A stretch of 64,000 bases of DNA from Marivivens geojensis (GTDB taxonomy: Bacteria > Pseudomonadota > Alphaproteobacteria > Rhodobacterales > Rhodobacteraceae). A program made the position numbers and the translations under genes. The stretch is taken from contig NZ_JALKCU010000001.1 in assembly GCF_023540835.1 (NCBI RefSeq), positions 1,302,001-1,366,000 of the forward strand, in the 5' to 3' direction. The notes under the pieces are model-generated. The model saw nothing but the letters and a program-made list of their open reading frames with translations. It was not told the origin of the DNA and ran no database searches. Position 1 is the first letter of the stretch. Each line of letters starts with the position of its first letter. Of this stretch, positions 15,305 to 23,237 are shown piece after piece.

Positions 15305-15907
15305 CTAGCCGTGTCGATGATGGTCGCGCCAACGTTTCCAAAGCCAATGACCAAAGCCAAACGTGAGGACGAGCGCGACCAGAAGGCCCGAAAGGTCAGA
15401 GGCAACCTCTGCGGCATAGATGATCTGATCCGCGAACATCAGGCCGAGGGTGATGTAGATCAGCACCCAAACGGCTTCGCCCGCTGCGCCCCAGAGGGTG
15501 AACCGCAGACGGTTCATCCCGACGATCCCACCTGCCACGTTGGCATAGGGCCCCAGAGGGCTGAGCGCCCACCGGCTGAGGAAAATCGCGATGCCGCCGT
15601 GTTTGTGGGTGAGGTCTTGGGCTTGTTGAAACAGTTTCGCCCGTTTTGAGTGGCTGGTGATCTTGTGGCGGATATGCCGGCCACCGTGTTTGCCGATGAT
15701 ATAGCCCGTCTGATCGCCGACCATTGCGCCGCCAAAGGCCGCAGAGGACACCGCGAGGTAGCTTAGATCACCCGCGCCGACAAACGCACCACCCGCCATC
15801 ATCGCGAGAGAGGCCGGGATCGGCAGGGCGAGGCACGATAAGAAGGTCACAATGAACAATATCCACGCGCCATAGACCGCGACTTGCCCCAGCACCCATT
15901 CGGTCAC
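15305..15907 (-). CDS. DedA family membrane protein
   Basis: The 200-residue protein shows the DedA (SNARE-associated) pattern: an N-terminal helix, a re-entrant segment LALPIPASLAMMAGGAFVGAG, then GDQTGYIIGKHGG and a conserved SRWALSPLGPYANVAGG with the key arginine, followed by C-terminal helices. DedA proteins are inner-membrane transporters or scramblases linked to undecaprenyl-phosphate or phospholipid recycling and envelope homeostasis. The GTG start at 15907 overlaps the TGA of the upstream small gene (GTGA), which indicates coupled translation and fixes the start. Confidence 0.85.
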   Translation of the reverse strand: MTEWVLGQVAVYGAWILFIVTFLSCLALPIPASLAMMAGGAFVGAGDLSYLAVSSAAFGGAMVGDQTGYIIGKHGGRHIRHKITSHSKRAKLFQQAQDLTHKHGGIAIFLSRWALSPLGPYANVAGGIVGMNRLRFTLWGAAGEAVWVLIYITLGLMFADQIIYAAEVASDLSGLLVALVLTFGFGHWLWKRWRDHHRHG

Positions 15908-16242
15908 CGCGCATTCTCCGCCAAAAAGGCCTGAACTTCGGCGATGACTTGGGCAACGGGAACGCCGCGCATCTCTGCGATATCTTCCAGCGTTGGTCGA
16001 CCTTCGGGTTTTTCGGTGATGCCGATGGCGGCTGCAAGATCGCGACCGTCCACATGCCAACTGTGCGCAATGAAACCGGGCGTCATCCATTCCGCAGGAT
16101 CAACGCGCCGATGTGCGGGGTCGTTCCAGAACAGCATGTCGAGCACGAATTTAACGAGGAAGAACCCCAGCAACACCACAGCCAGCACAAAGCCCACAAT
16201 GGCAATTCGGTGTTTGGTAAAAAAACGGTTTAGCCTGCTCAT
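15904..16242 (-). CDS. Small single-span membrane protein, function unknown
   Basis: The 112-residue protein has a basic N-terminus, one transmembrane helix (IAIVGFVLAVVLLGFFLVKFVLDMLF) near residues 13-38 and a soluble C-terminal domain of about 65 residues. The latter contains DLAAAIGITEKPEGRPTLED and VAQVIAEVQAFLAENAR, apparently helical. I do not recognise a family. Its ATG overlaps the stop of the VWA gene upstream (ATGA), and its stop overlaps the DedA start, so all three were built as one translational unit. Confidence 0.7.
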   Translation of the reverse strand: MSRLNRFFTKHRIAIVGFVLAVVLLGFFLVKFVLDMLFWNDPAHRRVDPAEWMTPGFIAHSWHVDGRDLAAAIGITEKPEGRPTLEDIAEMRGVPVAQVIAEVQAFLAENAR

Positions 16243-17423
16243 CCCAGCGCCTTCATCCCGCGTTCGATCCCTTCGAGCGTCATTGGCACCATGCGGTCAG
16301 CGCCAAAGATGTCACGGATCATTCCGATGGATTGAGTATATCCCCAAAGCCGTTCGGGAACAGGGTTGATCCAAAGATGGTTCGTCCATTGATCCCGCGC
16401 CCGTTCGAGCCAGACCTGCCCCGCTTCTTCGTTCCAATGTTCATTGGCGCCACCGCGATAGGCGATTTCATAGGGTGACATTGAGGCGTCACCGACAAAG
16501 ATACATTTGTAGTCGGAGCCATACGTATGCAGTACGTCCCACGTCGGTGTTTGCGCGTTCCAACGGCGGGCATTGTCGCGCCAGACGCCTTCGTAGAGGC
16601 AATTGTGGAAATAGAAATGTTCGAGGTGTTTGAATTCGCTCCGCGCGGCGCTGAACAGCTCTTCGACCACCTTGATATGCGGGTCCATTGAACCGCCGAT
16701 GTCAAAAAACAGCAGCACCTTTACCGCGTTGCGCCGTTCTGGACGGGTTTGCACGTCGAGATACCCGTGCTCTGCCGTGGCGCGGATCGTACCGTCGAGG
16801 TCCAATTCATCCGCGGCCCCATCCCGAGCCCATTTGCGCAGACGTTTCAGAGCAACCTTGATATTGCGGGTGCCGAGTTCGACGCTATCGTCGAGGTTCT
16901 TAAATTCCCTTTTATCCCAGACTTTTACGGCGCGTTGATGACGCGACTTATCCTGACCAATACGGACGCCTTCGGGGTTGTAGCCGTAGGCGCCAAAAGG
17001 TCATGTGCCTGCTGTGCCGACCCATTTCGATCCGCCCTGATGTCGACCTTTTTGTTCTTCAAGCCGCTGTTTCAGCGTCTCCATCAGCTTATCAAACCCA
17101 CCGAGCGATTGGATTTCGGCCTTCTCCTCTTCGCTCAGGGTCTTTTCCGCGAGCTTGCGGAGCCACTCTTCGGGAAGGTCCATCGCTTCGACCACATCGT
17201 CGAAACTGATGGCCTCAAGACCCTCAAAACTGGCAGCAAAGGCGCGATCGAATTTGTCGAGATGACGTTCGTCTTTCACCAGCGCGGCGCGGGCTAGGTA
17301 ATAAAAGGCATCGACGTCATATGTGGCGATCCCTGCAGCAAGCCCGTCGAGGAACGACAGGAATTCCCGCAGCGAGACCGGCACGCCGCCTTTCCGAAGG
17401 TTTTCGAAAAAGGGCAGAAACAT
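16239..17423 (-). pseudogene. VWA (CoxE-like) protein gene split by an in-frame TGA
   Basis: The 395-codon frame encodes a VWA-domain protein of the type paired with MoxR AAA+ ATPases. From the ATG at 17423 it reads an N-terminal helical domain of 140 residues ending SKWVGTAGT, then TGA at 17003-17001. The same frame then continues without interruption as PFGAYGYNPEGVRIGQ through the VWA domain (LLFFDIGGSMDPH, FVGDASMSPYEI) to 16239. In homologues I recall a serine at the stop (GTAGTSPFGAYG), so a single TCA-to-TGA change explains it. A truncated product would lack the whole VWA domain. The frame, codon use and flanking overlaps are otherwise intact, so the lesion is recent, a sequencing error, or suppressed. 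Loss would also disrupt coupling to the two genes downstream. Confidence 0.8.
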
Positions 17424-17426
17424 CGG

Positions 17427-17600
17427 TTAAGGCCGATAGCTGCGGTCGATTCCGATCATGATAAACAGCGCGATCGTACCAAGGATCAGCGCGTAGACCG
17501 CTGCCCATTGGAGAATATCGAGGGTGGAACCGCCACGTAGCTTTGCCCGAAGGCCCCCGAAAATGGCACCGATGAGCAGGCCGAAAATGGGGATGAGCAT
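17427..17600 (-). CDS. Small two-span membrane protein
   Basis: This is a 57-residue protein with two hydrophobic segments (LIPIFGLLIGAIFGGL and WAAVYALILGTIALFIMIGI) separated by a short basic loop. The start at 17600 has GGAG 10 nt upstream. It lies 3 nt before the VWA gene and 13 nt after the DUF2927 gene, inside the same run. Function unknown. It is too regular in position and composition to be a chance frame, but small size limits certainty. Confidence 0.65.
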   Translation of the reverse strand: MLIPIFGLLIGAIFGGLRAKLRGGSTLDILQWAAVYALILGTIALFIMIGIDRSYRP

Positions 17601-17613
17601 GGGGCGTGTCTCC

Positions 17614-18963
17614 TTATTTTGGATCGAGTGCGGCAACCTCGCGCAGTCGGGTCCTGACGTTTTGATCGGAACCAAATCCATAGCGCGCCCAAGCCAAACT
17701 GTCCATGCGGGTTTGGGACGCCTCTGACGCACGACCGAGGTTGTCCAGCGCTTCGGCTTTGAACATCATGAGCGTCGCCAAAAGAGCCGCGTTTTCATGG
17801 GCCGCGGCAATCGGGATCGCCTCGTTTGTGATCTGCAGCGTCTGAATATTGTCCCCCTCAGAGAGCGAGAACGCCGCGAGTTGAACGGCTACATGGGCGC
17901 GTTGCAAACGGGTTTCCGCACTGGTGCGATAGGCACGGTCTGCGGCCTCGAAGGCTGCGCGGGCTAGGGCAGGGTCACGTCCAACCTGCAAGCGACCATA
18001 GACGAAATTGGCAAAGCCTTCGCGGGTGTTCGACCATCCATAGCTACGCGCAAGGTTCACAGCGCGTTCGGCCGCAGCTGTTCGTCCACCAGCGGGTGTC
18101 CCAGAGGACAGCGCCGTTTCCATAGCGTCAATCCAGTCACGAGAGGTGTCGTTAACGGGGCGACCATCGCTGCGTTCTCCAGCGGGATTCAACCGAGCCA
18201 GAATAGCAGGCAGGCGGGCGGCGACTTCACCACGGGTCATGCCATTGCGCAGTTCGGGCGAATAATAAGCCTTGAGCATCAGCATATCAAAGCTCGTTAG
18301 CACCGCGTGCATGTTGTCGTCGTTAAAGATCGAATCCGGCAGGCGATAGAGATCGTTGAGTGGGCCAATGGCTTGGGCCAGTTCTTCGTGCAGGCAGTCG
18401 CGGATTTCTTGTGGAGCCACATCGGCGGGCACAAAGACAGTCGCACGGTCGCGGCGTTCCAGCGTGGTCCAATCGACCTGCGGGGTGCGGCGCACTTGTT
18501 TAAACTCTTCCCAGCTCGATACGCGGGGCACAACGAAACAAGCAGCGCGTGGGACGGCGCGGGTCAGTTCGGCCCGAGGAATGGCTTGGATCGTGATGGC
18601 GGCCTCAGGTGCCCCCGTAAGGAAAATGTCGATGCCCGCCTCGTTTTGCATCCGTGCCAGAAGCGCGCGCAGATCAGTGACGAGGGTCGCATTGGCAGGG
18701 CCGGTGACACGCACCGAAATAGGGCCTTCGAACCGTGTGAGCGTGGCAATCGGGCGGCCGCTTTCCATGCGGAACGAGAGGTCTAGGAAGTCGCGCAGCA
18801 ATTCGCTGTTCGGGCGGGTCGGCAAGGACACGTTATTATTCGCGAACGTCCGCATCGGTGGCAGGTGATCGTCCATGCTCAGCGCACGGGTCGGTTCAAA
18901 CGTCTGCGGCATAGGTGTGCAGGCAGTCAGCGTGGTCACGGCCATCAGGTAAGCAGCTCTCAT
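17614..18963 (-). CDS. DUF2927 domain lipoprotein
   Basis: The 449-residue protein begins with a short lipoprotein signal (MRAAYLMAVTTLTAC, Cys15). A DUF2927 domain covers about residues 50-260, with ACFVVPRVSSWEEF and the metallopeptidase-like CLHEELAQAIGPLNDLYRLPDSIFNDDN, where His-Glu-Glu could bind metal. The C-terminal 150 residues look like helical repeats (SYGWSNTREGFANFVYGRL, LARAAFEAADRAYR), probably TPR-like. Proteins of this family are periplasmic or surface lipoproteins of unknown function. The neighbouring MoxR/VWA genes suggest a shared envelope task, but this is association only. Confidence 0.8.
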   Translation of the reverse strand: MRAAYLMAVTTLTACTPMPQTFEPTRALSMDDHLPPMRTFANNNVSLPTRPNSELLRDFLDLSFRMESGRPIATLTRFEGPISVRVTGPANATLVTDLRALLARMQNEAGIDIFLTGAPEAAITIQAIPRAELTRAVPRAACFVVPRVSSWEEFKQVRRTPQVDWTTLERRDRATVFVPADVAPQEIRDCLHEELAQAIGPLNDLYRLPDSIFNDDNMHAVLTSFDMLMLKAYYSPELRNGMTRGEVAARLPAILARLNPAGERSDGRPVNDTSRDWIDAMETALSSGTPAGGRTAAAERAVNLARSYGWSNTREGFANFVYGRLQVGRDPALARAAFEAADRAYRTSAETRLQRAHVAVQLAAFSLSEGDNIQTLQITNEAIPIAAAHENAALLATLMMFKAEALDNLGRASEASQTRMDSLAWARYGFGSDQNVRTRLREVAALDPK

Positions 18964-19385
18964 AGCAGGCCTCCTTTGGGGTGACAGGTCGCATTGGCGC
19001 CCAGCAGGGTGGCGCCAATTCTATGTAACAGCCCAGACAGGCGCGATTGCGCGGTCTGGTGATCTTTAACGGTCCACAGCCTAGCCCAACCCGCAACCGT
19101 TGCGGGGGGGAACTGGCGGCATTCGACCGGCATTTTTGCCTTGGTCAAAGTGCTCTCCTCAATTTACCCACAACCCTAACCTGCCGAAGGAGTGGGGCCG
19201 CATTCAGATCGCAAAGGGGTTTTACCAAGGCGAGCCACATGCAACACGACAACTAAAAGGCGTCGTGCTGCCACAAATCACGCGAAAAATGGCAATTGTT
19301 TACCAATTTGGCGAAATCGTGTCGCAGCCGCGCCACTATCGTAGTGCGTGGCAACAATCATGCCGCTAGATATTGAATCGAAACC
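18964..19385. other. 422-nt intergenic region rich in palindromes
   Basis: There is no convincing gene between the MoxR stop and the DUF2927 start. Three palindromes stand out: ATTGGCGCC/GGCGCCAAT (18993-19001 and 19011-19019, 9-nt loop), CCAGAC/GTCTGG (19033-19038 and 19054-19059) enclosing a GC-rich inner stem, and CCGCAAC-C-GTTGCGG (19091-19105). None is followed by a T run on the minus strand, so they are not obvious terminators. The first would form a hairpin in the DUF2927 5' untranslated region about 30 nt before the start codon. Short plus-strand frames here lack ribosome-binding sites and protein-like composition. Confidence 0.5.
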
Positions 19386-20225
19386 TTAGCGTTGGCGACG
19401 CGCCATAAAGGCGAGTCGTTCAAAAAGGTGAACGTCCTGTTCGTTTTTCAGCAAAGCGCCGTGCAATTTAGGGAGCACATTGCCCGAATCCTTTCGCAAG
19501 TCTTCGGCGCTTAGGTCTTCGGCGAGGAGGAGCTTTAGCCAGTCGAGCACTTCAGAGGTCGAGGGTTTCTTTTTCAGACCCGGCGTTTCGCGCACCTCAA
19601 AGAAACGGGTGAGGGCAGTCGACAAAAGATCAGCTTTGATGTCGGGGTGATGGACGCTGATGATCTGGCGCAGCGTGTCGGCATCGGGGAAACGAATGTA
19701 GTGAAAGAAACAACGGCGCAGGAAGGCGTCGGGCAGTTCTTTTTCGTTATTTGACGTAATGATAACGATCGGGCGATTGGTGGCGCGGATCGTTTCGCCT
19801 GTTTCGTAGACGTGGAACTCCATCCGGTCGAGTTCTTGCAAGAGGTCGTTCGGAAACTCGATGTCAGCCTTATCGACCTCATCGATCAAAAGGACGACTT
19901 TCTCGTCGGCCTCAAACGCCTGCCAGAGCTTACCTTTTTTAATATAGTTCTTTACGTCGTGGACGCGTTCGTCGCCCAACTGGCTGTCCCGAAGACGGCT
20001 CACCGCGTCGTATTCATAAAGACCTTGTTGCGCTTTTGTGGTCGATTTGATGTTCCATTCGATCATCCGTAGACCAAGGGCCGCAGCGACCTGACGGGCC
20101 AGTTCTGTCTTGCCCGTTCCCGGCTCTCCCTTGACCAAGAGCGGACGTTCCAGAGTAACGGCGGCATTCACCGCAACCTTAAGATCGTCGCCAGCCACAT
20201 AAGAATCGGTTCCGTTGAACTGCAT
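19386..20225 (-). CDS. MoxR family AAA+ ATPase
   Basis: The 279-residue AAA+ ATPase has Walker A GEPGTGKT (33-40), Walker B LIDEVD (113-118), sensor-1 IITSNNEKELPDAFLRRC and an arginine-finger region FPDAD. MoxR ATPases act as chaperones that mature metalloenzymes or envelope complexes together with a VWA-domain partner, as RavA does with ViaA. The likely partner is the VWA gene at 16239-17423, which carries an in-frame stop. The start MQFNGTDSY at 20225 has GAAGGGACGG upstream. It is transcribed divergently from dksA. Confidence 0.9.
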   Translation of the reverse strand: MQFNGTDSYVAGDDLKVAVNAAVTLERPLLVKGEPGTGKTELARQVAAALGLRMIEWNIKSTTKAQQGLYEYDAVSRLRDSQLGDERVHDVKNYIKKGKLWQAFEADEKVVLLIDEVDKADIEFPNDLLQELDRMEFHVYETGETIRATNRPIVIITSNNEKELPDAFLRRCFFHYIRFPDADTLRQIISVHHPDIKADLLSTALTRFFEVRETPGLKKKPSTSEVLDWLKLLLAEDLSAEDLRKDSGNVLPKLHGALLKNEQDVHLFERLAFMARRQR

Positions 20226-20362
20226 TGTAGTCCGTCCCTTCAAAGTCGTGTGACAGTATCACGACGAAAACGACCTGCAACCATTGAAGAATTTACCATT
20301 TTCGGGCGTGACACTCCTGTGCTGAAAGAGTAAAGGAGGGCGCGAGTTAGAGGGAGTGGCTG

Positions 20363-20836
20363 ATGGCCGATGAACCCAACATGACGGCCGACAGCGCGAT
20401 TAAGGGTAGTTCGATGAAAGCCGAGAATTTTCTTCCGGAAGATTACCGTCCCGCCGAGGACGAACCGTTTATGAACGAGCGTCAGCTCGAGTATTTTCGT
20501 CGCAAATTGATTGCTTGGAAAAACGACATCCTTGAAGAAAGCCGTGACACGATCACTGGCATGAAAGAGGGCACACGGAACATTCCAGATATCGCGGACC
20601 GCGCGTCCGAGGAAACCGACCGTGCGCTGGAACTGCGTACCCGTGACCGTGAGCGCAAGCTGGTGTCGAAAATCGACGCTGCGATCCGTCGGATCGACAA
20701 CGGCGAGTACGGCTATTGCGAAATGACCGGCGAACCGATCAGCCTCAAACGTCTAGACGCGCGTCCGATCGCGACCATGACGCTCGAAGCACAGGAACGC
20801 CACGAGCGCCGCGAAAAAGTTCACCGCGACGACTAA
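20363..20836 (+). CDS. dksA: RNA polymerase-binding transcription factor DksA
   Basis: The 157-residue protein enters the RNA polymerase secondary channel and, with ppGpp, adjusts rRNA and biosynthetic promoters. The coiled coil (about 38-105) carries the tip motif DIADRASEE, which contains the essential Asp-x-x-Asp-x-Ala (76, 79, 81). The C-terminal globular part keeps only one cysteine (Cys119 in YGYCEMTGEPI); the other zinc-finger cysteines are replaced by Thr and other residues. Such cysteine-poor DksA is known from alphaproteobacteria and from zinc-independent paralogues. The start at 20363 has GGGAG 6 nt upstream. It is followed 3 nt later by the monooxygenase gene. Confidence 0.92.
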   Translation: MADEPNMTADSAIKGSSMKAENFLPEDYRPAEDEPFMNERQLEYFRRKLIAWKNDILEESRDTITGMKEGTRNIPDIADRASEETDRALELRTRDRERKLVSKIDAAIRRIDNGEYGYCEMTGEPISLKRLDARPIATMTLEAQERHERREKVHRDD

Positions 20837-20839
20837 GGG

Positions 20840-21997
20840 ATGACCACCGGCGCAAATTCCGGCCGGCGGGTCGTTATCATTGGGGGCGGTATCGCGGGTC
20901 TCGCGGCCGCCCTTTGCTTTGCCCGCACGGGGGCAGACGTCCAGGTTTTCGAACAGGCAGACGAACTGCGCGAAGTGGGCGCAGGATTGCAGATCACGCC
21001 CAATGGTGGTGCTGTTCTGGCGGCGTTGGGGCTGGGTGCGATTGCCGATCAACGCAGTATTTCCGCCTCAGCCTTGGTGCCGGTCGATGCAATGACGGGC
21101 GAGACGATCGGGCGGTTCGATCTATCGCGGCTCCCCGGTCAGCCCTATCGATTTTTTCACCGTGCTGATTTGCTCGACTTGCTGGCAGAAGGCTGCGAAC
21201 GGGCAAAGGTCACGATCATCTTAGGCGCAAAGGCGGTCGAAGTCGGAGAGACGCATGTTCGGTTTTCCAACGGTGATACAGCAGAGGGCGATCTGATCGT
21301 CGGTGCCGATGGTCTTCATTCTGTGGTGCGCCCTATCCTGAACGGTGATGATAAGCCGTTTTTCACAGGACAGGTCGCGTGGCGGTCAGTGGTTAAGGTG
21401 CCGTCGTCCCAGCCTGAGGTGAAGATCTGGATGGGCGCGGGAAAACACGTCGTGACCTACCCACTAGTCGGCGGGCGAATGAATATCGTCGCCGTGCAAG
21501 AACGCAAGGAATGGGCCGCTGAGGGCTGGAACTTCTTTGATGAACCTGACGTGCTGCGCGAAGTGTTCTCTGACTGTCATCAGAGCCTGTTTGACCTCTT
21601 TGACCAGATGCAGACCGTCCGTCGCTGGGGCCTGTTCCGTCATCCCGTGGCCAAGGTTTGGCATGACCACAGTCGTGCAATCTTAGGCGATGCAGCGCAT
21701 CCGACATTGCCGTTTATGGCGCAGGGGGCCAACCTCGCGCTTGAGGATGCCTTTGTTATGGCGCGCTGTCTGGACGATGACCCGTCGGTTCATTTCGGCC
21801 TCAAAGCGTATCAAGCGGCGCGGCGGTCGCGGGTCAATCGTGCGATTGAGGCAGCGAACCGCAATGCAGTGAACTATCACCTCACAGGTATCAAACGCCG
21901 CGTGGCTCATGCGGGTCTGCGGACCATGGCGCAACTCACGCCGAACCTGTTTTTGGGACGGTATGACTGGCTCTATAACTACGATGTGACGGCTTAG
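20840..21997 (+). CDS. FAD-dependent aromatic-ring monooxygenase-like protein
   Basis: The 385-residue flavoprotein has the dinucleotide-binding motif VVIIGGGIAGLAAALCFARTG at the N-terminus, the GADGLHSVVR motif at about 157-166 and the second FAD motif AILGDAAHPTLPFMAQGANLALED at about 275-298. These define class A flavin monooxygenases such as salicylate hydroxylase. The substrate is not evident from sequence. It follows dksA by 3 nt and its stop overlaps the convergent xth stop by 4 nt. The dksA-monooxygenase order may recur in related genomes, but I cannot verify that here. Confidence 0.85.
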   Translation: MTTGANSGRRVVIIGGGIAGLAAALCFARTGADVQVFEQADELREVGAGLQITPNGGAVLAALGLGAIADQRSISASALVPVDAMTGETIGRFDLSRLPGQPYRFFHRADLLDLLAEGCERAKVTIILGAKAVEVGETHVRFSNGDTAEGDLIVGADGLHSVVRPILNGDDKPFFTGQVAWRSVVKVPSSQPEVKIWMGAGKHVVTYPLVGGRMNIVAVQERKEWAAEGWNFFDEPDVLREVFSDCHQSLFDLFDQMQTVRRWGLFRHPVAKVWHDHSRAILGDAAHPTLPFMAQGANLALEDAFVMARCLDDDPSVHFGLKAYQAARRSRVNRAIEAANRNAVNYHLTGIKRRVAHAGLRTMAQLTPNLFLGRYDWLYNYDVTA

Positions 21998-22776
21998 GCG
22001 TCCAATTCGAGCCAAACAGGAACGTGGTCGCTGGGTTTATCCTTGGCCCGTTCGTCTTTCTGAATGTAGCAATCGACCATGAGGTCTGCGCACTGCGGTG
22101 TCAGCAGGAAGTGGTCGATGCGGATACCGTCATCACGGTTCCATGCGCCCGCCTGATAATCCCAGAAACTAAAGTGACCGCCGCCGACGGTGCGGGCGCG
22201 GAAGGCTTCGGTAAAACCGAGGTTCAGGATGCGGCGGAACGCGGCGCGGCTCTCGGGTCTGTAGAGCGCGTCTTCGGTCCAAGCCTCTGGTCGCTTTGCG
22301 TCCTCGGCCTGCGGGATTATATTGTAATCGCCAGCCATGAACGCGGGCATTTCATCCGCCATCAGCGCTTGCGCACGTGCGTAAAGGCGCTCCATCCACG
22401 CCAATTTGTAGTCGAATTTCGGACCCGGTGCAGGGTTGCCGTTGGGCAGATAGAGGCCACAAATGCGGACGGCTTCTTTGTCACCGATCACGGTCGCTTC
22501 GATCCAGCGGGCCTGTTCATCACTGTCATCGCCAGGCAGGCCGCGGGTCACATCTTCGAGCGGGAGTCGGGACAAGATCGCGACGCCGTTAAAGCTCTTT
22601 TGACCATGGGTTTCAACGCGGTAGCCCATATCCTCAAAATGTTCGCGAGGAAAATTTTCGTCGACCGATTTGATCTCTTGGAGAATGGCAACGTCAGGTT
22701 TGCTTTCTTCCAGCCATTCGGTCAGCCGTTCAAAACGCGCTTTGATCCCGTTGATATTGAACGTCGCGATTTTCAT
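21994..22776 (-). CDS. xth: Exodeoxyribonuclease III
   Basis: The 260-residue enzyme cuts DNA 5' of abasic sites and has 3'-to-5' exonuclease activity in base-excision repair. It shows the exonuclease-endonuclease-phosphatase fold: MKIATFNINGIKAR, LQEIKSVDENFP with the metal-binding Glu, GDYNIIPQ, RIDHFLLTP and a final SDHVPVWLEL with the catalytic His. Length and order are typical of XthA. The start has GGAGG 6 nt upstream. Confidence 0.95.
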   Translation of the reverse strand: MKIATFNINGIKARFERLTEWLEESKPDVAILQEIKSVDENFPREHFEDMGYRVETHGQKSFNGVAILSRLPLEDVTRGLPGDDSDEQARWIEATVIGDKEAVRICGLYLPNGNPAPGPKFDYKLAWMERLYARAQALMADEMPAFMAGDYNIIPQAEDAKRPEAWTEDALYRPESRAAFRRILNLGFTEAFRARTVGGGHFSFWDYQAGAWNRDDGIRIDHFLLTPQCADLMVDCYIQKDERAKDKPSDHVPVWLELDA

Positions 22777-22836
22777 GGGCTGCCTCCTGCGTTGCGCCTG
22801 TTGTCCCCGTTAGAGCCATCAGGCGCAAGGGCTTTG

Positions 22837-23163
22837 TCACATGGAAAACGACGTTCCGCAGCCGCAAGATGAGGCCGCGTTTGGGTTGTCGATAGCAAAG
22901 CGGGCACCGATCAGTTCTTCGGTAAAGTCGATGGTGGCTCCGGCGAGAAACGGCAGCGATGTCGGGTCGATCACGACCTTTTCACCAGCACCTTCGAGGA
23001 TCAGGTCGTCCGCCGCAGGCTCATCCAATTCGAACTGGTACTGAAACCCCGAACAGCCGCCGCCCTCAACCGCGATGCGCAGGGCTTTGCCTTGATCAGC
23101 CGCGCCGATTTCGGCCAGTCGTTCAAAGGCACGTTGGGTGACGTTGGGCGGGAGGTTGAGCAT
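22837..23163 (-). CDS. erpA: A-type iron-sulfur carrier (ErpA/IscA-like)
   Basis: The 108-residue HesB-like protein has the three cysteines that hold an Fe-S cluster: Cys37 in EGGGCSGFQYQF and the CGC pair in SSCGCGTSFSM at the C-terminus. Such carriers deliver clusters to target enzymes. The GGGCSGFQY form is more ErpA-like than the GGCAGMEY form of the second carrier in this window (57467-57832). It lies upstream of xth on the same strand and divergent from dgt. The specific name is likely but not proven. Confidence 0.85.
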   Translation of the reverse strand: MLNLPPNVTQRAFERLAEIGAADQGKALRIAVEGGGCSGFQYQFELDEPAADDLILEGAGEKVVIDPTSLPFLAGATIDFTEELIGARFAIDNPNAASSCGCGTSFSM

Positions 23164-23237
23164 TTTCAGGCCTATAAGTTGCAGCGTGTTTCAAATATAG
23201 AGGTCATAGGCAGACACAACAAGGCAGGGCAGATCAC

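Noticed and set aside
17001-17003. Selenocysteine or programmed recoding at the TGA in the VWA gene.
   Set aside because: The homologous residue is serine rather than cysteine, no selenocysteine-insertion-type hairpin is apparent just downstream, and a single base change explains the stop more simply.
19047-19369. Small plus-strand frames in the gap between MoxR and DUF2927 genes.
   Set aside because: They lack ribosome-binding sites, overlap each other in different frames and have compositions rich in Trp, Arg and Cys unlike the surrounding proteins.
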